64,000 nucleotides of DNA, taken from NCBI RefSeq assembly GCF_022229005.1, contig NZ_JAKKFD010000003.1, positions 62,001 through 126,000 of the forward strand, written 5' to 3'. The notes below the pieces were generated by a model, which was not told the DNA's origin, did not search any database, and saw only the letters and a list, made by a program, of their open reading frames with translations. Shown here in pieces: positions 1-7,945 of the stretch (positions are counted from its first letter, which is position 1; each line of letters begins with the position of its first letter). This DNA comes from Micromonospora trifolii (GTDB lineage Bacteria > Actinomycetota > Actinomycetes > Mycobacteriales > Micromonosporaceae). The position numbers and the translations under genes were made by a program.

Positions 1-2
1 CG

Positions 3-473
3 TTCCTGGGGCGCGGGGTGATCACCGGCGCGGCGAGCGCGCCGGACGGACGGCGGGTGGTGCTGCGCAGCTACGCCGACGCCTTCGAGTACGACGTGCC
101 CGACGGCGACGTGGTCCGCGCGTTGACCACCGGCACCCCGCGGATCACCCCGTTGCCGGACGAGCCCCAGGGCGAGTCGATCACCTACAGCCGAGACGGC
201 CGCTCGTTGCTCACCGTCTCCGAGTCCGCCGGTCAACCAGCCGGCACCCGCTCGACGATCCTGCGCTACCCGGCCACTGCCACCACTGCCACCGCCGCGC
301 CACCCACGCGGTCCGATGATCCGGTGGCGCCCACCGCGGTCCGTCCGGCCGCCGGAGAGGTCGGCGGCGGAGAAGGTGGGCAGACCTGGCCGCTGGCCCT
401 CGGCGCGGGCACGCTGCTGGTCCTGCTCGGGGTGGCCGCCGCGCTCTGGTGGAGGCACACCGCGCGCCAGTGA
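3..473 (+). CDS. C-terminal part of a membrane-anchored beta-propeller-like protein (5' end outside window)
   Basis: The reading frame is open from the first bases of the window, so the true start lies upstream; 156 residues are visible. The first ~75 visible residues contain a short repeat of the type seen in WD40/PD40 propellers (YSRDGRSLL). An Ala/Thr/Pro-rich linker follows, then one hydrophobic segment (about residues 128-149) and a short basic tail (RHTARQ). This suggests an extracytoplasmic propeller-like domain anchored by a C-terminal membrane helix. The specific role is not recognisable. The stop is 29 nt before the next gene on the same strand. Confidence 0.6.
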   Translation, partial: FLGRGVITGAASAPDGRRVVLRSYADAFEYDVPDGDVVRALTTGTPRITPLPDEPQGESITYSRDGRSLLTVSESAGQPAGTRSTILRYPATATTATAAPPTRSDDPVAPTAVRPAAGEVGGGEGGQTWPLALGAGTLLVLLGVAAALWWRHTARQ

Positions 474-502
474 GCGGGCCGGGTCTGCGGCAGGATGGGG
501 GG

Positions 503-1552
503 ATGTCCGTCCTGTCCACGTTGCGCCACCCGATCATCGCCGCTCCGATGGCTGGCGGCCCGTCCACGCCCGCGCTGGTGGCCGCCGTGTCCGCCGCGGG
601 CGGGCTGGGTTTCCTCGCCGCCGGGATGATCGACACCGGCCGGCTGGTCGCCGATGTCGCCGAGGTCCGGGCGCGTACCGATCGGCCGTTCGGTGTCAAC
701 GTCTTCCTGCCCGACCCCGGCGGCGTCGACGAGGCCGCCATCCGGGCGTACGCGGAACGGCTCGCCCCGCAGGCCGCGCAGCGCGGGGTGAGCCTGGGCG
801 AGCCGGTGGGCGGCGACGACGCGTACCCGGAGAAGCTGGCCGCGCTGCTCGCGGACCCGGTCCCGGTCGTGTCCTTCGTGTTCGGGCTGCCCGACCGGGC
901 GGCGGTGACCGCCCTGCGTGAGCGGGGCACCGAGGTCTGGGCCACCGTGACCCGCCCGGACGCCGCGAGCGACGCCGCCGACCTGGGGGTGGACGCGGTG
1001 GTGGTGCAGGGCACCGAGGCCGGTGGGCATCGCGGTGGCCTGCCGGACGACGACGACTACGGGTTGCTGCCGCTGCTCCGGCTGACCGCCGCCCGCTGTG
1101 ACCGGCCGTTGGTGGCCGCGGGCGGCCTCGTCGACGGCCCCTCGGTGGCTGCCGTGCTGGCTGCCGGCGCCGCCGCCGCGCAACTCGGCACGGCCTTCCT
1201 GCGCTGCCCGGAGGCGGGCAGCTCGCCGATGCACCGGGCGGCGGTGGCCGGCGCCACGCCGACCGCGTTGACCCGGTCGTACACCGGTAAGCGGGCCCGT
1301 GGCGTGGCCAACGACTTCCTGCGTCAGCACGACGCGGTGGCACCGCGCGGTTACCCCCAGGTGCTGCACCTGACGCGTCCACTGCTCGCCGCCGCGCGGC
1401 GCGACGCGGACGCGTCGGTGGCCAACCTGTGGGCCGGGCAGGCGCACCCGCTGGCCCGGGACGTGCCGGCGTCGCAGGTGGTCGCCGAGGTGAGCGCCGA
1501 CGCCCGCGCCGCGCTGGCCACAGTGGTCGAGCGGTCCAGCCGCTGGGGCTGA
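503..1552 (+). CDS. nitronate monooxygenase (2-nitropropane dioxygenase family)
   Basis: Predicted 349-residue FMN-dependent TIM-barrel enzyme oxidising alkyl nitronates. It begins with the family signature PIIAAPMAGG near the N-terminus. Around residues 169-178 it carries GTEAGGHRGG, the segment holding the His associated with catalysis and FMN-phosphate contact in this family. A second phosphate-binding strand follows (AAGGLVDG, then QLGTAFL). The ATG at 503 is preferred over the GTG 54 nt upstream because the protein then begins directly with the first barrel strand; a G-rich stretch and a CAGGAT box 6 nt upstream also fit. Length is normal for the family. Substrate in vivo is unknown. Confidence 0.88.
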   Translation: MSVLSTLRHPIIAAPMAGGPSTPALVAAVSAAGGLGFLAAGMIDTGRLVADVAEVRARTDRPFGVNVFLPDPGGVDEAAIRAYAERLAPQAAQRGVSLGEPVGGDDAYPEKLAALLADPVPVVSFVFGLPDRAAVTALRERGTEVWATVTRPDAASDAADLGVDAVVVQGTEAGGHRGGLPDDDDYGLLPLLRLTAARCDRPLVAAGGLVDGPSVAAVLAAGAAAAQLGTAFLRCPEAGSSPMHRAAVAGATPTALTRSYTGKRARGVANDFLRQHDAVAPRGYPQVLHLTRPLLAAARRDADASVANLWAGQAHPLARDVPASQVVAEVSADARAALATVVERSSRWG

Positions 1553-1608
1553 CCAGGACGCCGGCAACCGGCTCGGGCGGGCGGGAGATGGCCAGGCGGG
1601 CAACCCGT

Positions 1609-1614
1609 TAGAGT
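1609..1614 (+). promoter_or_regulatory. -10 box of a leaderless promoter
   Basis: TAGAGT ends 6 nt before the GTG at 1621, so transcription would start at or next to the start codon. No Shine-Dalgarno sequence is visible in the gap. Confidence 0.4.
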
Positions 1615-1620
1615 CTCGCC

Positions 1621-2712
1621 GTGATCGAGATCGGTGCGCAGGTCGACCTGTCCCACCCGGCTGAGCGGGTCTGGCGCGCTCTGACCGATCGGGAGTTGCT
1701 CGGCCGGTGGTTCGCCGAGGCCGAGATGGTCGAGGGCGTACCGGACCGGATGTTGCTGCACACCGCCGGCCTGCCCGGCTTCGAGGCCAACATCGAGGTC
1801 GAGGTGACCGAGCGGCAGGAGCCGGACCTCCTCGTGCTGGCCTGCGACGAGGCCGGTCGGCTCAGCGAGCTGACCTGCACGGTCACGGTCACCAAGCAGG
1901 GCTGCCGGCTGGAGCTACGGGAGGTCAGCACGCACGGCGCGTGGTCCGCCGAGCAGCACGACCCCCGCGAGCAGCAGCTCCGGCAGGCGCTGACCGTCCG
2001 GCTGCCGGCCATCCTCGACTGGATCGCCTTCCAGCAGGTCGACCTGCGCCGCGCCGACGGTGGGATGACGGCGGAACTGCCGCTGATCGGCGTACGCGGA
2101 AGGCCCGGCCGCAATCCCCGTCGGCGTCGCACGCTGGTCGCCGTGGTCGCCGGGGCCGTGCTGGTGGCGGGGACGGCGGCATGGGTGACACTGCCGCCCG
2201 ACGCGAAGCCGGCCGCCGCACCCGCACCGACCGAGACAGCGTCGCCGACCGTGACGGCCGGCAGGACGACAGTCGCCCCCACGGCGACCCCCTCGGCGCG
2301 CCCCTCGCGCAGCACCGCGTCGGCGACCGCCCGACCGAGCCGGACCCCGTCGGCGACACCCTCACGGACGCCCGCCTCGGCTACGCCACCTCCGCCACCG
2401 ACGCCCGTCACGGCCCGCTACGAGACCGAATCCGACCGACTGTTCGGCTACACCGGCGAGATCGTGGTCGCCAACCCCGGCGGCGCACCGGTGGCGGACT
2501 GGGCAGTGGTGGTCACCCTCGCCGAAGGCACCACTGTCGACGACGTCGACGGCGCGAACTGGCGACAGGACAAACGGGTGATCACCTTCACCGGCGCCGC
2601 CGTGGCGGCCGGGGGATCCCAGACGATCAGCTTCGACGTCCGCGACAGCCGGCCGAAGGCCCGGGAACCGGAGAGCTGCACGATCGGCGGGCAACAGTGC
2701 GCGGGCCTCTGA
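1621..2712 (+). CDS. SRPBCC-domain protein fused through a membrane segment to a CBM2-like domain
   Basis: A 363-residue protein with an unusual domain order. Residues ~1-145 look like an SRPBCC/AHSA1-type domain (PAERVWRALTDRELLGRWF is the typical opening). A basic stretch (GRPGRNPRRRR) precedes one hydrophobic helix at ~172-192. A Thr/Pro/Ser/Ala-rich linker of ~75 residues follows. The last ~100 residues resemble a family-2 carbohydrate-binding module: a YTGEIVVANPGG strand, conserved Trp positions (VADWAVVV, ANWRQ), and AAGGSQTISFDV. Positive-inside topology puts the SRPBCC domain in the cytoplasm and the CBM-like domain outside. It could be a surface sensor or anchor, but the function is unknown. 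The GTG start follows a leaderless-type -10 box. Confidence 0.75.
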   Translation: MIEIGAQVDLSHPAERVWRALTDRELLGRWFAEAEMVEGVPDRMLLHTAGLPGFEANIEVEVTERQEPDLLVLACDEAGRLSELTCTVTVTKQGCRLELREVSTHGAWSAEQHDPREQQLRQALTVRLPAILDWIAFQQVDLRRADGGMTAELPLIGVRGRPGRNPRRRRTLVAVVAGAVLVAGTAAWVTLPPDAKPAAAPAPTETASPTVTAGRTTVAPTATPSARPSRSTASATARPSRTPSATPSRTPASATPPPPPTPVTARYETESDRLFGYTGEIVVANPGGAPVADWAVVVTLAEGTTVDDVDGANWRQDKRVITFTGAAVAAGGSQTISFDVRDSRPKAREPESCTIGGQQCAGL

Positions 2713-2713
2713 C

Positions 2714-2719
2714 TAGGCT
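2714..2719 (+). promoter_or_regulatory. -10 box of a leaderless promoter
   Basis: TAGGCT lies 6 nt upstream of the ATG at 2726, overlapping the space just after the preceding stop codon. The spacing predicts a leaderless mRNA. Confidence 0.45.
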
Positions 2720-2725
2720 GCCGTC

Positions 2726-3361
2726 ATGGCACTGCTGCACAGGGCGACCCTGCACCCCACGAAGCTGGACCTGCTGACGGCCTGGCTGCCCGGCCGACAG
2801 TGGTTCGCCGGACCGACCGGCGTCGAACTGGTGAGCCGGGGCGCCTACCGGTTCGACGACCCGGCCGGCGAGGTCGGCATCGAGACGATGCTGGTCGGTG
2901 CCGCCGACGGGCCGGTCCACCATGTTCCGCTCACCTACCGCGCCGCACCCCTCGACGGTGCGGACGGCTGGCTGGTCGGCACCACCGAGCACTCGGTGCT
3001 CGGCCGGCGCTGGGTGTACGACGGCTGCGTCGACCCGGTGTACGCCGCCGCGCTCGCCCACGCGATCTTCACCGGCAGCGGCCAGGCGGAGCAGTACTTC
3101 GAGGTCGACGGCCGGCGCGAGGTGCGTGAACCGACGGTGACGGTCGTCGTCGACGGTGCCGCCGACGCCCAGGTGCCGGCCGTGGGCGCGGTGCGACGGG
3201 TGGTCGACGAGGACCGCACGCTCATCGGCACCGACACCGTCGAGCTGGTCGTCGTGCGCAGGCCCGGAGCCGGGGCCGACGGGCCGGCCGGGGGCACGCT
3301 GAGCGGCAGGTGGCACGGTCAGTCCACCACCGTGCCGCTGGCGTACGTCAGGACGCGCTGA
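2726..3361 (+). CDS. stand-alone maltokinase N-terminal cap-like protein
   Basis: A 211-residue protein resembling the N-terminal cap domain of actinobacterial maltokinases (opening HRATLHPTKLDLL, then WLPGRQWF) but without any kinase domain. In trehalose/alpha-glucan metabolism the cap precedes an aminoglycoside-phosphotransferase-like kinase fold; here the protein ends shortly after the cap, so it is probably not catalytic. The C-terminal ~60 residues are rich in Gly/Ala/Arg. It may bind a sugar or partner protein, but this is inference. It is followed by a strong bidirectional hairpin and a convergent gene. Confidence 0.75.
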   Translation: MALLHRATLHPTKLDLLTAWLPGRQWFAGPTGVELVSRGAYRFDDPAGEVGIETMLVGAADGPVHHVPLTYRAAPLDGADGWLVGTTEHSVLGRRWVYDGCVDPVYAAALAHAIFTGSGQAEQYFEVDGRREVREPTVTVVVDGAADAQVPAVGAVRRVVDEDRTLIGTDTVELVVVRRPGAGADGPAGGTLSGRWHGQSTTVPLAYVRTR

Positions 3362-3370
3362 TCTGTGCGC

Positions 3371-3402
3371 GGTGGGCGGCCCGATCGCTCGGGCCGCCCA
3401 CC
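3371..3402. terminator. bidirectional hairpin terminator
   Basis: Perfect 14-bp stem (left arm GGTGGGCGGCCCGA) with a 4-nt loop TCGC between two convergent genes. It lacks a U-tract, as is common in high-GC actinomycetes. Confidence 0.8.
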
Positions 3403-3406
3403 GCTG

Positions 3407-5443
3407 TCACCACTGCGCCGGAGGCGGGGGCGGCGACACGGGCGGCCGGTCGTCGCAGGTGATGGTGTTGGGCAGCAGCCACGGCGCGAGCCACCCGCCG
3501 TCGTTGCCGCCGAGGTCGGTCAGTGTGAACTCCGAACCGGCCGGGGTGAAGTGGAACGATCCGCAGTTGTTGACGCCGACAGCCCCGACGTTGCGGGCGT
3601 CCACGTTGGCGAACGAGGCCGACCCGGCCGCGCGGGCGCTGACCACCGAGGTGCCGGTGCCGTCGACCCGGACGTCCCGGAACCGCGCTTCGGAGATGGA
3701 GTAGAGGTCCTTCACCGGCCAGTCGCTGACCAGCATGATCGCGTTGTACGTGTTGTCCAGGTACGCGTCGCCGGTCACCTCGATGGGCGCCTCGATGCTG
3801 CGATCCAGGGCGAAGACCCAGATCGCGCCCAGCCCGATGTTCCAGTTCAGCTCGTACGTGCCGGCGCGTGCGGTGGTGTTGTTGGTGAACCGCAGGTACC
3901 CGGTGAACGGCTCCGCGCCGAAGCGGGCCCCGGCGTGCAGGCCGCTGCCCTCGCGTACCGGGTCGGCGACCAGGTTGTGCGAGACGGTGGTGTCGGTGCC
4001 GCCGTAGATGGCGATGCCGTTGGCCAGCGTCGGTGACTGCACAGTGTTGTGGTCGAACGTGTTCCGCGCGTTGGCCGTCTTCTCCGACCACATCGCCAGG
4101 CCGTCGTCGCCGGTGTTGCGGACGAAGTTGTGCGACACCAGGGAGTCGGTCACGCCGGTGTGGAAGTTGAGCGCGTCGGCGATCTGGTCGACGATGATGT
4201 TGTTGGTGACCCGGACGTTGCGCATGGGGCCGTCGAACCACAGACCCGCCTTGGTGCGGTGCAGGTAGAGCCCGTCGATGGTGGAGTCGCTCATCGCTCC
4301 GCCGATCGCGTTGACCTGGTCGGTGTCGATGCGCTCCCGCACGTCGCCCTCGATGGCGAAGCCGGAGAGGTGCACGTTCCGGCTGCCGCCGTCGGCGGCG
4401 TCCCGACCGTAGAACCCGACTCCGGTGTGCACCGAGCCGTCCGGCGCGGGAGTCGGCAGGGCGACCTCGCGGCCCTTGATGGTGGTGTACCAGTTGCCGG
4501 CGCCCTCGATGGTCACGTCGTCAACGATGATGTGCCGGTTGACCTGGTAGGTGCCCGGCGGGATGTACACCTTGAGGTGGGCGCGCCGGGCGAAGGCGAT
4601 GGCCCGGTCCAGCGCGTCGGCGGAATCCCGCCGGCCGGTGGGGTCGGCGCCGAAGGCGAGCACGTTCGCGGCGAGCAGCCGGACGTGCGGCGGCGCGACC
4701 AACTCGGAGTCGAGCAGGTCGATGACAGTCCACGCGGCGGCGCTACCGGGCGGCGCGGTGAGCCGTACCTTGTCGCCGGCCCGGTAGGTACGCCCGAGCA
4801 GCAGCCGCTGCTCGTCGTAGTAGTGGGTGGGCCGGAACGGCTTGTCGATGCTCGGGGACGGCGTGGTGGCCGACGGCACGCACTGGCACTCGGTGATCCA
4901 CCAGTCCGGGTGCAACAGCCCAGCCTGCGGGTCGTTGGTGAACGGGTACTGGTTGTAGAGCCACGAGTACTGCGAGGTGAGCGTCATGGTGCGCAGGTGC
5001 TTGCCGTTGACGGCGACCTTCAGCGGCGCGGTGATCCCACCACCCTGCGGCGCGTCCGGGATGCTGTACCGCACGGTGATCCCGTTCGCCGCGCTGGGCA
5101 GGACGAACTCCACGTACTCCCCGGGGGTGAGCCGGACCGCCCGGCGGCCGGAAGCCTCCGCGGGCAGTGTGTAGGCGGACCGGTCGGGTCCGATGATCTC
5201 GCCGTTGGTGCGGGCGTTCTCCGCTTCCTGCTCGAGGAAGTCGACGTCCGCGCCGCGTCCGGCGACCAGCGCCGGATCGAGGGCGGCCCGGGTGACCACC
5301 GGCTGCGCGCCAGCGGACCCGGGTGGACTGGCGGCGGCCGCGGTGGGCCCGGCGACCAGTACGGCGAGACCGGCCGCGAGCGCGACGGCGGTGCCGCTGG
5401 GCCGGCCGGGGCGTCCCCGCGCCGGCGTGAGGCTGCGAAACAT
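3407..5443 (-). CDS. secreted right-handed beta-helix polysaccharide-degrading enzyme (pectate-lyase superfamily, GH87/mycodextranase-like)
   Basis: A 678-residue exported protein. The start at 5443 has a GGAGGG ribosome site and opens a signal peptide (basic N-terminus, hydrophobic stretch AVALAAGLAVLVAG, Ala-rich cleavage region to ~residue 38). Residues ~70-235 form a beta-sandwich-like region. The pectate-lyase superfamily opening then appears (FGADPTGRRDSADALDRAI, then VYIPPGTYQV). Repeated short beta-helix rungs follow, including TGDDGLAMWS, a paired-Asp motif reminiscent of the catalytic Asp pairs of GH87 alpha-1,3-glucanases. The likely role is cleavage or binding of an alpha-glucan or other polysaccharide outside the cell. 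The exact substrate cannot be read from the sequence. Confidence 0.82.
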   Translation of the reverse strand: MFRSLTPARGRPGRPSGTAVALAAGLAVLVAGPTAAAASPPGSAGAQPVVTRAALDPALVAGRGADVDFLEQEAENARTNGEIIGPDRSAYTLPAEASGRRAVRLTPGEYVEFVLPSAANGITVRYSIPDAPQGGGITAPLKVAVNGKHLRTMTLTSQYSWLYNQYPFTNDPQAGLLHPDWWITECQCVPSATTPSPSIDKPFRPTHYYDEQRLLLGRTYRAGDKVRLTAPPGSAAAWTVIDLLDSELVAPPHVRLLAANVLAFGADPTGRRDSADALDRAIAFARRAHLKVYIPPGTYQVNRHIIVDDVTIEGAGNWYTTIKGREVALPTPAPDGSVHTGVGFYGRDAADGGSRNVHLSGFAIEGDVRERIDTDQVNAIGGAMSDSTIDGLYLHRTKAGLWFDGPMRNVRVTNNIIVDQIADALNFHTGVTDSLVSHNFVRNTGDDGLAMWSEKTANARNTFDHNTVQSPTLANGIAIYGGTDTTVSHNLVADPVREGSGLHAGARFGAEPFTGYLRFTNNTTARAGTYELNWNIGLGAIWVFALDRSIEAPIEVTGDAYLDNTYNAIMLVSDWPVKDLYSISEARFRDVRVDGTGTSVVSARAAGSASFANVDARNVGAVGVNNCGSFHFTPAGSEFTLTDLGGNDGGWLAPWLLPNTITCDDRPPVSPPPPPAQW

Positions 5444-5513
5444 CGGTGACCCTCCTGGGTGGGTGGTGGTGGAGGTCCGCCTGGCGATCCCCCGACGCCC
5501 GACATTGATCGTC

Positions 5514-5542
5514 ATGATGCAGCACCGGACATGGCACTGCAA
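5514..5542 (-). promoter_or_regulatory. candidate promoter for the secreted beta-helix enzyme
   Basis: On the minus strand, TTGCAG (-35) and CATCAT (-10) are separated by 17 nt in an unusually AT-rich stretch about 65 nt upstream of the start codon at 5443. The match is partial. Confidence 0.4.
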
Positions 5543-5649
5543 GACGCCTATCGAACAACGAAAATAAACGACTATCAGGCCGCAAGAAATGGACGGTCGT
5601 CGAGTTGAGGTGTCGCGCGTCGGCCACCCCGACCAGCTCAGGCCCGGCG

Positions 5650-5655
5650 TAGGCT
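5650..5655 (+). promoter_or_regulatory. -10 box of a leaderless promoter
   Basis: TAGGCT lies 7 nt before the GTG at 5663; no ribosome-binding site is seen between them. Confidence 0.42.
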
Positions 5656-5662
5656 GGTCCGC

Positions 5663-6757
5663 GTGGATCAAGAAGACCGGATTGCCCTCTTCCTCGACTA
5701 CGAGAACCTCGCGTTGGGCGCGCGCGACCATCGCGGCGGCGCGGCCTTCGACTTCCGGCCCATCGCCGACGCGCTGGCCGAACGAGGTCGGGTGGTGGTC
5801 CGTCGGGCGTACGCCGACTGGTCCTACTTCGACGAGGACCGCCGGATGCTCACCCGGTCCCACGTCGAGCTGATCGAGATCCCGCAGCGGATGGGCGCGT
5901 CCCGTAAGAACGCCGCGGACATCAAGATGGCCGTCGACGCCATCGAGTTGGCGTTCGAACGCGACTACATCTCCACCTTCGTCATCTGTAGCGGCGACAG
6001 CGACTTCACCCCGCTGGTGCACAAGCTGCGCGAGCTGAACAAGCGGGTCATCGGCGTCGGGGTCGAGGGGTCCACCTCGGGCCTGCTTCCCCCGGCGTGT
6101 GACGAGTTCCTGTACTACGACCGGCTGGAGGGCGTGGACATCCCGCCGGCCCGCGGCCGGCGCGGTCGTCCCACCACCCGGCAGGCCGGCGCGGAGCAGC
6201 GCCCACCCGAACCGGAGCGGGAGCACGAGCCGGAGGTGGACCGCCGGCCGGCGGGGGAGGAGCCCGGCCGCGACGTGGACGCCCTCGCCGTGTTCGTCGC
6301 CCAGTCGGTCGCCGGGTTGCAGGGCAGCGCCAACGGTGAGGTCACCGCCTCCCGGCTCAAGCGCACTCTGCTGCGCAAGGACCCCACCTTCAGCGAGTCC
6401 GACTACGGCTTCCGCACCTTCGGCGAACTGTTGCGCCACCTCGCCGAGCGCAACGTGATCGAGCTGGCCGAAGGCCCGGCGAAGGGCGACCCCGAGGTCT
6501 CACTGCCCGAGCACGGCGACCGGGAGGTGGCGTTCGGTCTGCTCCGGGGCGTCGTGGCGGACCTGGGCAGCAGTGGCAACCCGGTGGCGTTGTCCGGGTT
6601 GAAGAACCAGGTACGCCGGGCCCGCCCCGACTTCAGCGAGAAGAAGCTCGGCTACCGCAGCTTCCTCCAGTTCTGCAAGGCCGCCGCCACTGCCGGCGTA
6701 CTGGACCTGCGCTGGAGCCCCGAAGCCGACGACTATCTCCTGACAACCCAAACCTGA
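5663..6757 (+). CDS. NYN-domain (PIN-like) ribonuclease with two OST-HTH/LOTUS domains
   Basis: A 364-residue protein. Residues ~5-150 are a NYN/LabA-type PIN-fold domain with the expected acidic residues: Asp12 in LFLDYEN, Asp residues in KNAADIKMAVD and in CSGDSDFTPLV. A charged linker (~155-200) follows, then two OST-HTH (LOTUS) modules. The first contains EVTASRLKRTLLRKDPTF and YGFRTFGELLRHL; the second, PVALSGLKNQVRRARPDF and LGYRSFLQFCKAA. NYN domains are metal-dependent RNases; OST-HTH domains bind RNA, including G-rich structures. The enzyme therefore probably acts on RNA in the cytoplasm, but its target is unknown. It is transcribed alone, with a leaderless-type promoter and a large palindrome downstream. 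Confidence 0.88.
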   Translation: MDQEDRIALFLDYENLALGARDHRGGAAFDFRPIADALAERGRVVVRRAYADWSYFDEDRRMLTRSHVELIEIPQRMGASRKNAADIKMAVDAIELAFERDYISTFVICSGDSDFTPLVHKLRELNKRVIGVGVEGSTSGLLPPACDEFLYYDRLEGVDIPPARGRRGRPTTRQAGAEQRPPEPEREHEPEVDRRPAGEEPGRDVDALAVFVAQSVAGLQGSANGEVTASRLKRTLLRKDPTFSESDYGFRTFGELLRHLAERNVIELAEGPAKGDPEVSLPEHGDREVAFGLLRGVVADLGSSGNPVALSGLKNQVRRARPDFSEKKLGYRSFLQFCKAAATAGVLDLRWSPEADDYLLTTQT

Positions 6758-6779
6758 CCACCCCGGTCTCCCGAGCGCG

Positions 6780-6837
6780 TTGATCAAGAGGTTTGCGTCA
6801 CCGGGAACGCGATTCGTGACGCCAACCTCTTGATCAA
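6780..6837. repeat. long intergenic palindrome
   Basis: Two 22-nt arms (6780-6801 and 6816-6837; outer sequence TTGATCAAGAGGTT) pair with one mismatch around a 14-nt loop, 22 nt after the NYN gene. It may act as a transcription terminator and resembles other palindromes in this window in position and design. Confidence 0.75.
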
Positions 6838-7024
6838 TAACGGCTGGGGGTGGGAGTTGCGGGGAGGGTGCAGAGTGGGGGCGGGCTCCTGATTCGCAAG
6901 TCAGGAGCGGGAGAACCGCCCGTTATGGTTTCGAACCGTCAACGGTTGGGCCGAAATGCGCCTGGAATGTCGCTCTTGCCCTGGTCCGGGCATACCTGCG
7001 CCGTACCCTCGGCGCGGGAATTGC

Positions 7025-7030
7025 TATACG
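7025..7030 (+). promoter_or_regulatory. -10 box of a leaderless promoter
   Basis: TATACG ends 8 nt before the ATG at 7039. It supports that ATG over in-frame starts further upstream. Confidence 0.4.
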
Positions 7031-7038
7031 GTCGGCGA

Positions 7039-7260
7039 ATGAAGGTGGAGGAACACTGGTGGAACGGAGACACGACCCCGCGCGGGCGCAGGGACGTGTA
7101 CATCCGTACTGACGGGCAGGGTTGGGAGGTCCGCGCCCAGATCGGTGGGGCGTCGGGTCGTGAGCGGGTGCAGCAGTGCCCCAGCCGGGCCTCGGCGGCC
7201 ATCCTCGCCGACGCCTGGCGCGGCACCCACCCATCCTGGCGCGAGCTAAAGCAGCGCTGA
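7039..7260 (+). CDS. small conserved-type protein of unknown function (73 aa)
   Basis: A compact basic protein with many aromatic residues (EEHWWNGD, GWEVRAQIGG, HPSWRELK) and no signal peptide or membrane segment. The alternation of charged and hydrophobic residues looks coding. The start at 7039 is favoured by the TATACG box immediately upstream; the longer in-frame version would add a low-quality N-terminus. The family and function are not recognised. Confidence 0.6.
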   Translation: MKVEEHWWNGDTTPRGRRDVYIRTDGQGWEVRAQIGGASGRERVQQCPSRASAAILADAWRGTHPSWRELKQR

Positions 7261-7613
7261 TCCGGCACCGGGCCGGGTCGGCAACGCTCCCGGGCTCCAG
7301 CCCGGCGCGCCCGCCGACCGGCCCGGCGCTCGGTACGTTGGTCCGCCGCAATCGCTGAGCGATTCACCCGCCGATCACGTCCAGCTCACCGGTCACCGCT
7401 TCTGAAGCATGACGGAAGCAACGTCTGCCAGAAGGGCCAACGCCCCAATCCACCACTCGCCGATCGTGCAGCTTCGGTCGCCGAGATGCGCGGAATGCCC
7501 CTACGTCGAGCCAGTAGGCGCACGATCGCGTCCAGGGATGGTCGCGGACCCCGTGTCTCCGCCGTTAGTCCGGGTACACGGAGGTTTGCCGGTCGCGCCT
7601 GATGGAGGTCCCC
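7261..7613. other. 353-nt gap without a convincing gene
   Basis: The stretch begins with a hairpin downstream of the 73-aa gene. Its open frames on both strands lack family similarity and normal codon bias. Base composition from ~7380 to 7600 is less GC-rich than the neighbours, which may mean regulatory or decayed sequence. A GGAGG ribosome site at its end belongs to the gene at 7614. Confidence 0.5.
7290..7305 (+). terminator. short GC hairpin
   Basis: CCGGGCT and AGCCCGG arms with a CC centre, 30 nt after the stop of the 73-aa gene. Confidence 0.4.
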
Positions 7614-7772
7614 ATGTCGCAGGGTCCCGACGAGGAGAACCCCAGGCTCGACGAGGAGGTCCGGGAGGCCGAGCGGAGGCTCGCCGACCTGGCCACCTCG
7701 TCGGACGACGCGCTGACCGACGACGACGCCCGGGCGCCGGACGAAGCCCGCTCCGAGCAGAACGCCGACTGA
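7614..7772 (+). CDS. small acidic protein (52 aa), unknown function
   Basis: A 52-residue, highly charged, acidic, hydrophilic protein. It starts at an ATG with GGAGG six nucleotides upstream (7604-7608) and ends in EARSEQNAD. The middle (RLDEEVREAERRLADLA) is likely a short amphipathic helix or coiled coil; the rest is probably disordered. No family is recognised. Confidence 0.55.
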   Translation: MSQGPDEENPRLDEEVREAERRLADLATSSDDALTDDDARAPDEARSEQNAD

Positions 7773-7902
7773 GGCTGCCTGAACCGGACGGTAGACATGA
7801 TCCACTCGACTTCGGTGACATTGCGGTGTTGGAGGCGGTCTGACCCCGCGCCTTCCCGGAAACCGAGTCGATCAACGTGCTGGTCGCCCAAAGAGCTGCC
7901 AA

Positions 7903-7937
7903 CGGGGCCTGCCCGGCGTCCTGCCGGACAGGCCCCG
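7903..7937. terminator. bidirectional hairpin between convergent genes
   Basis: Arms CGGGGCCTG (7903-7911) and CAGGCCCCG (7929-7937) form a 9-bp stem, with further GC pairing possible inside the loop. It sits between the 52-aa gene and the convergent DUF1062 gene. Confidence 0.65.
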
Positions 7938-7945
7938 ACGGCGGG

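Noticed and set aside
3407..6439. Minus-strand frame continuing upstream of the secreted enzyme to give ~1010 residues
   Set aside because: The extension is antisense to the NYN gene; a signal peptide and GGAGGG site mark the start at 5443.
7386..7805. 139-codon minus-strand frame across the 7.4-7.8 kb gap
   Set aside because: It lies antisense to the 52-aa gene with a good ribosome site and shows no motif or convincing start.
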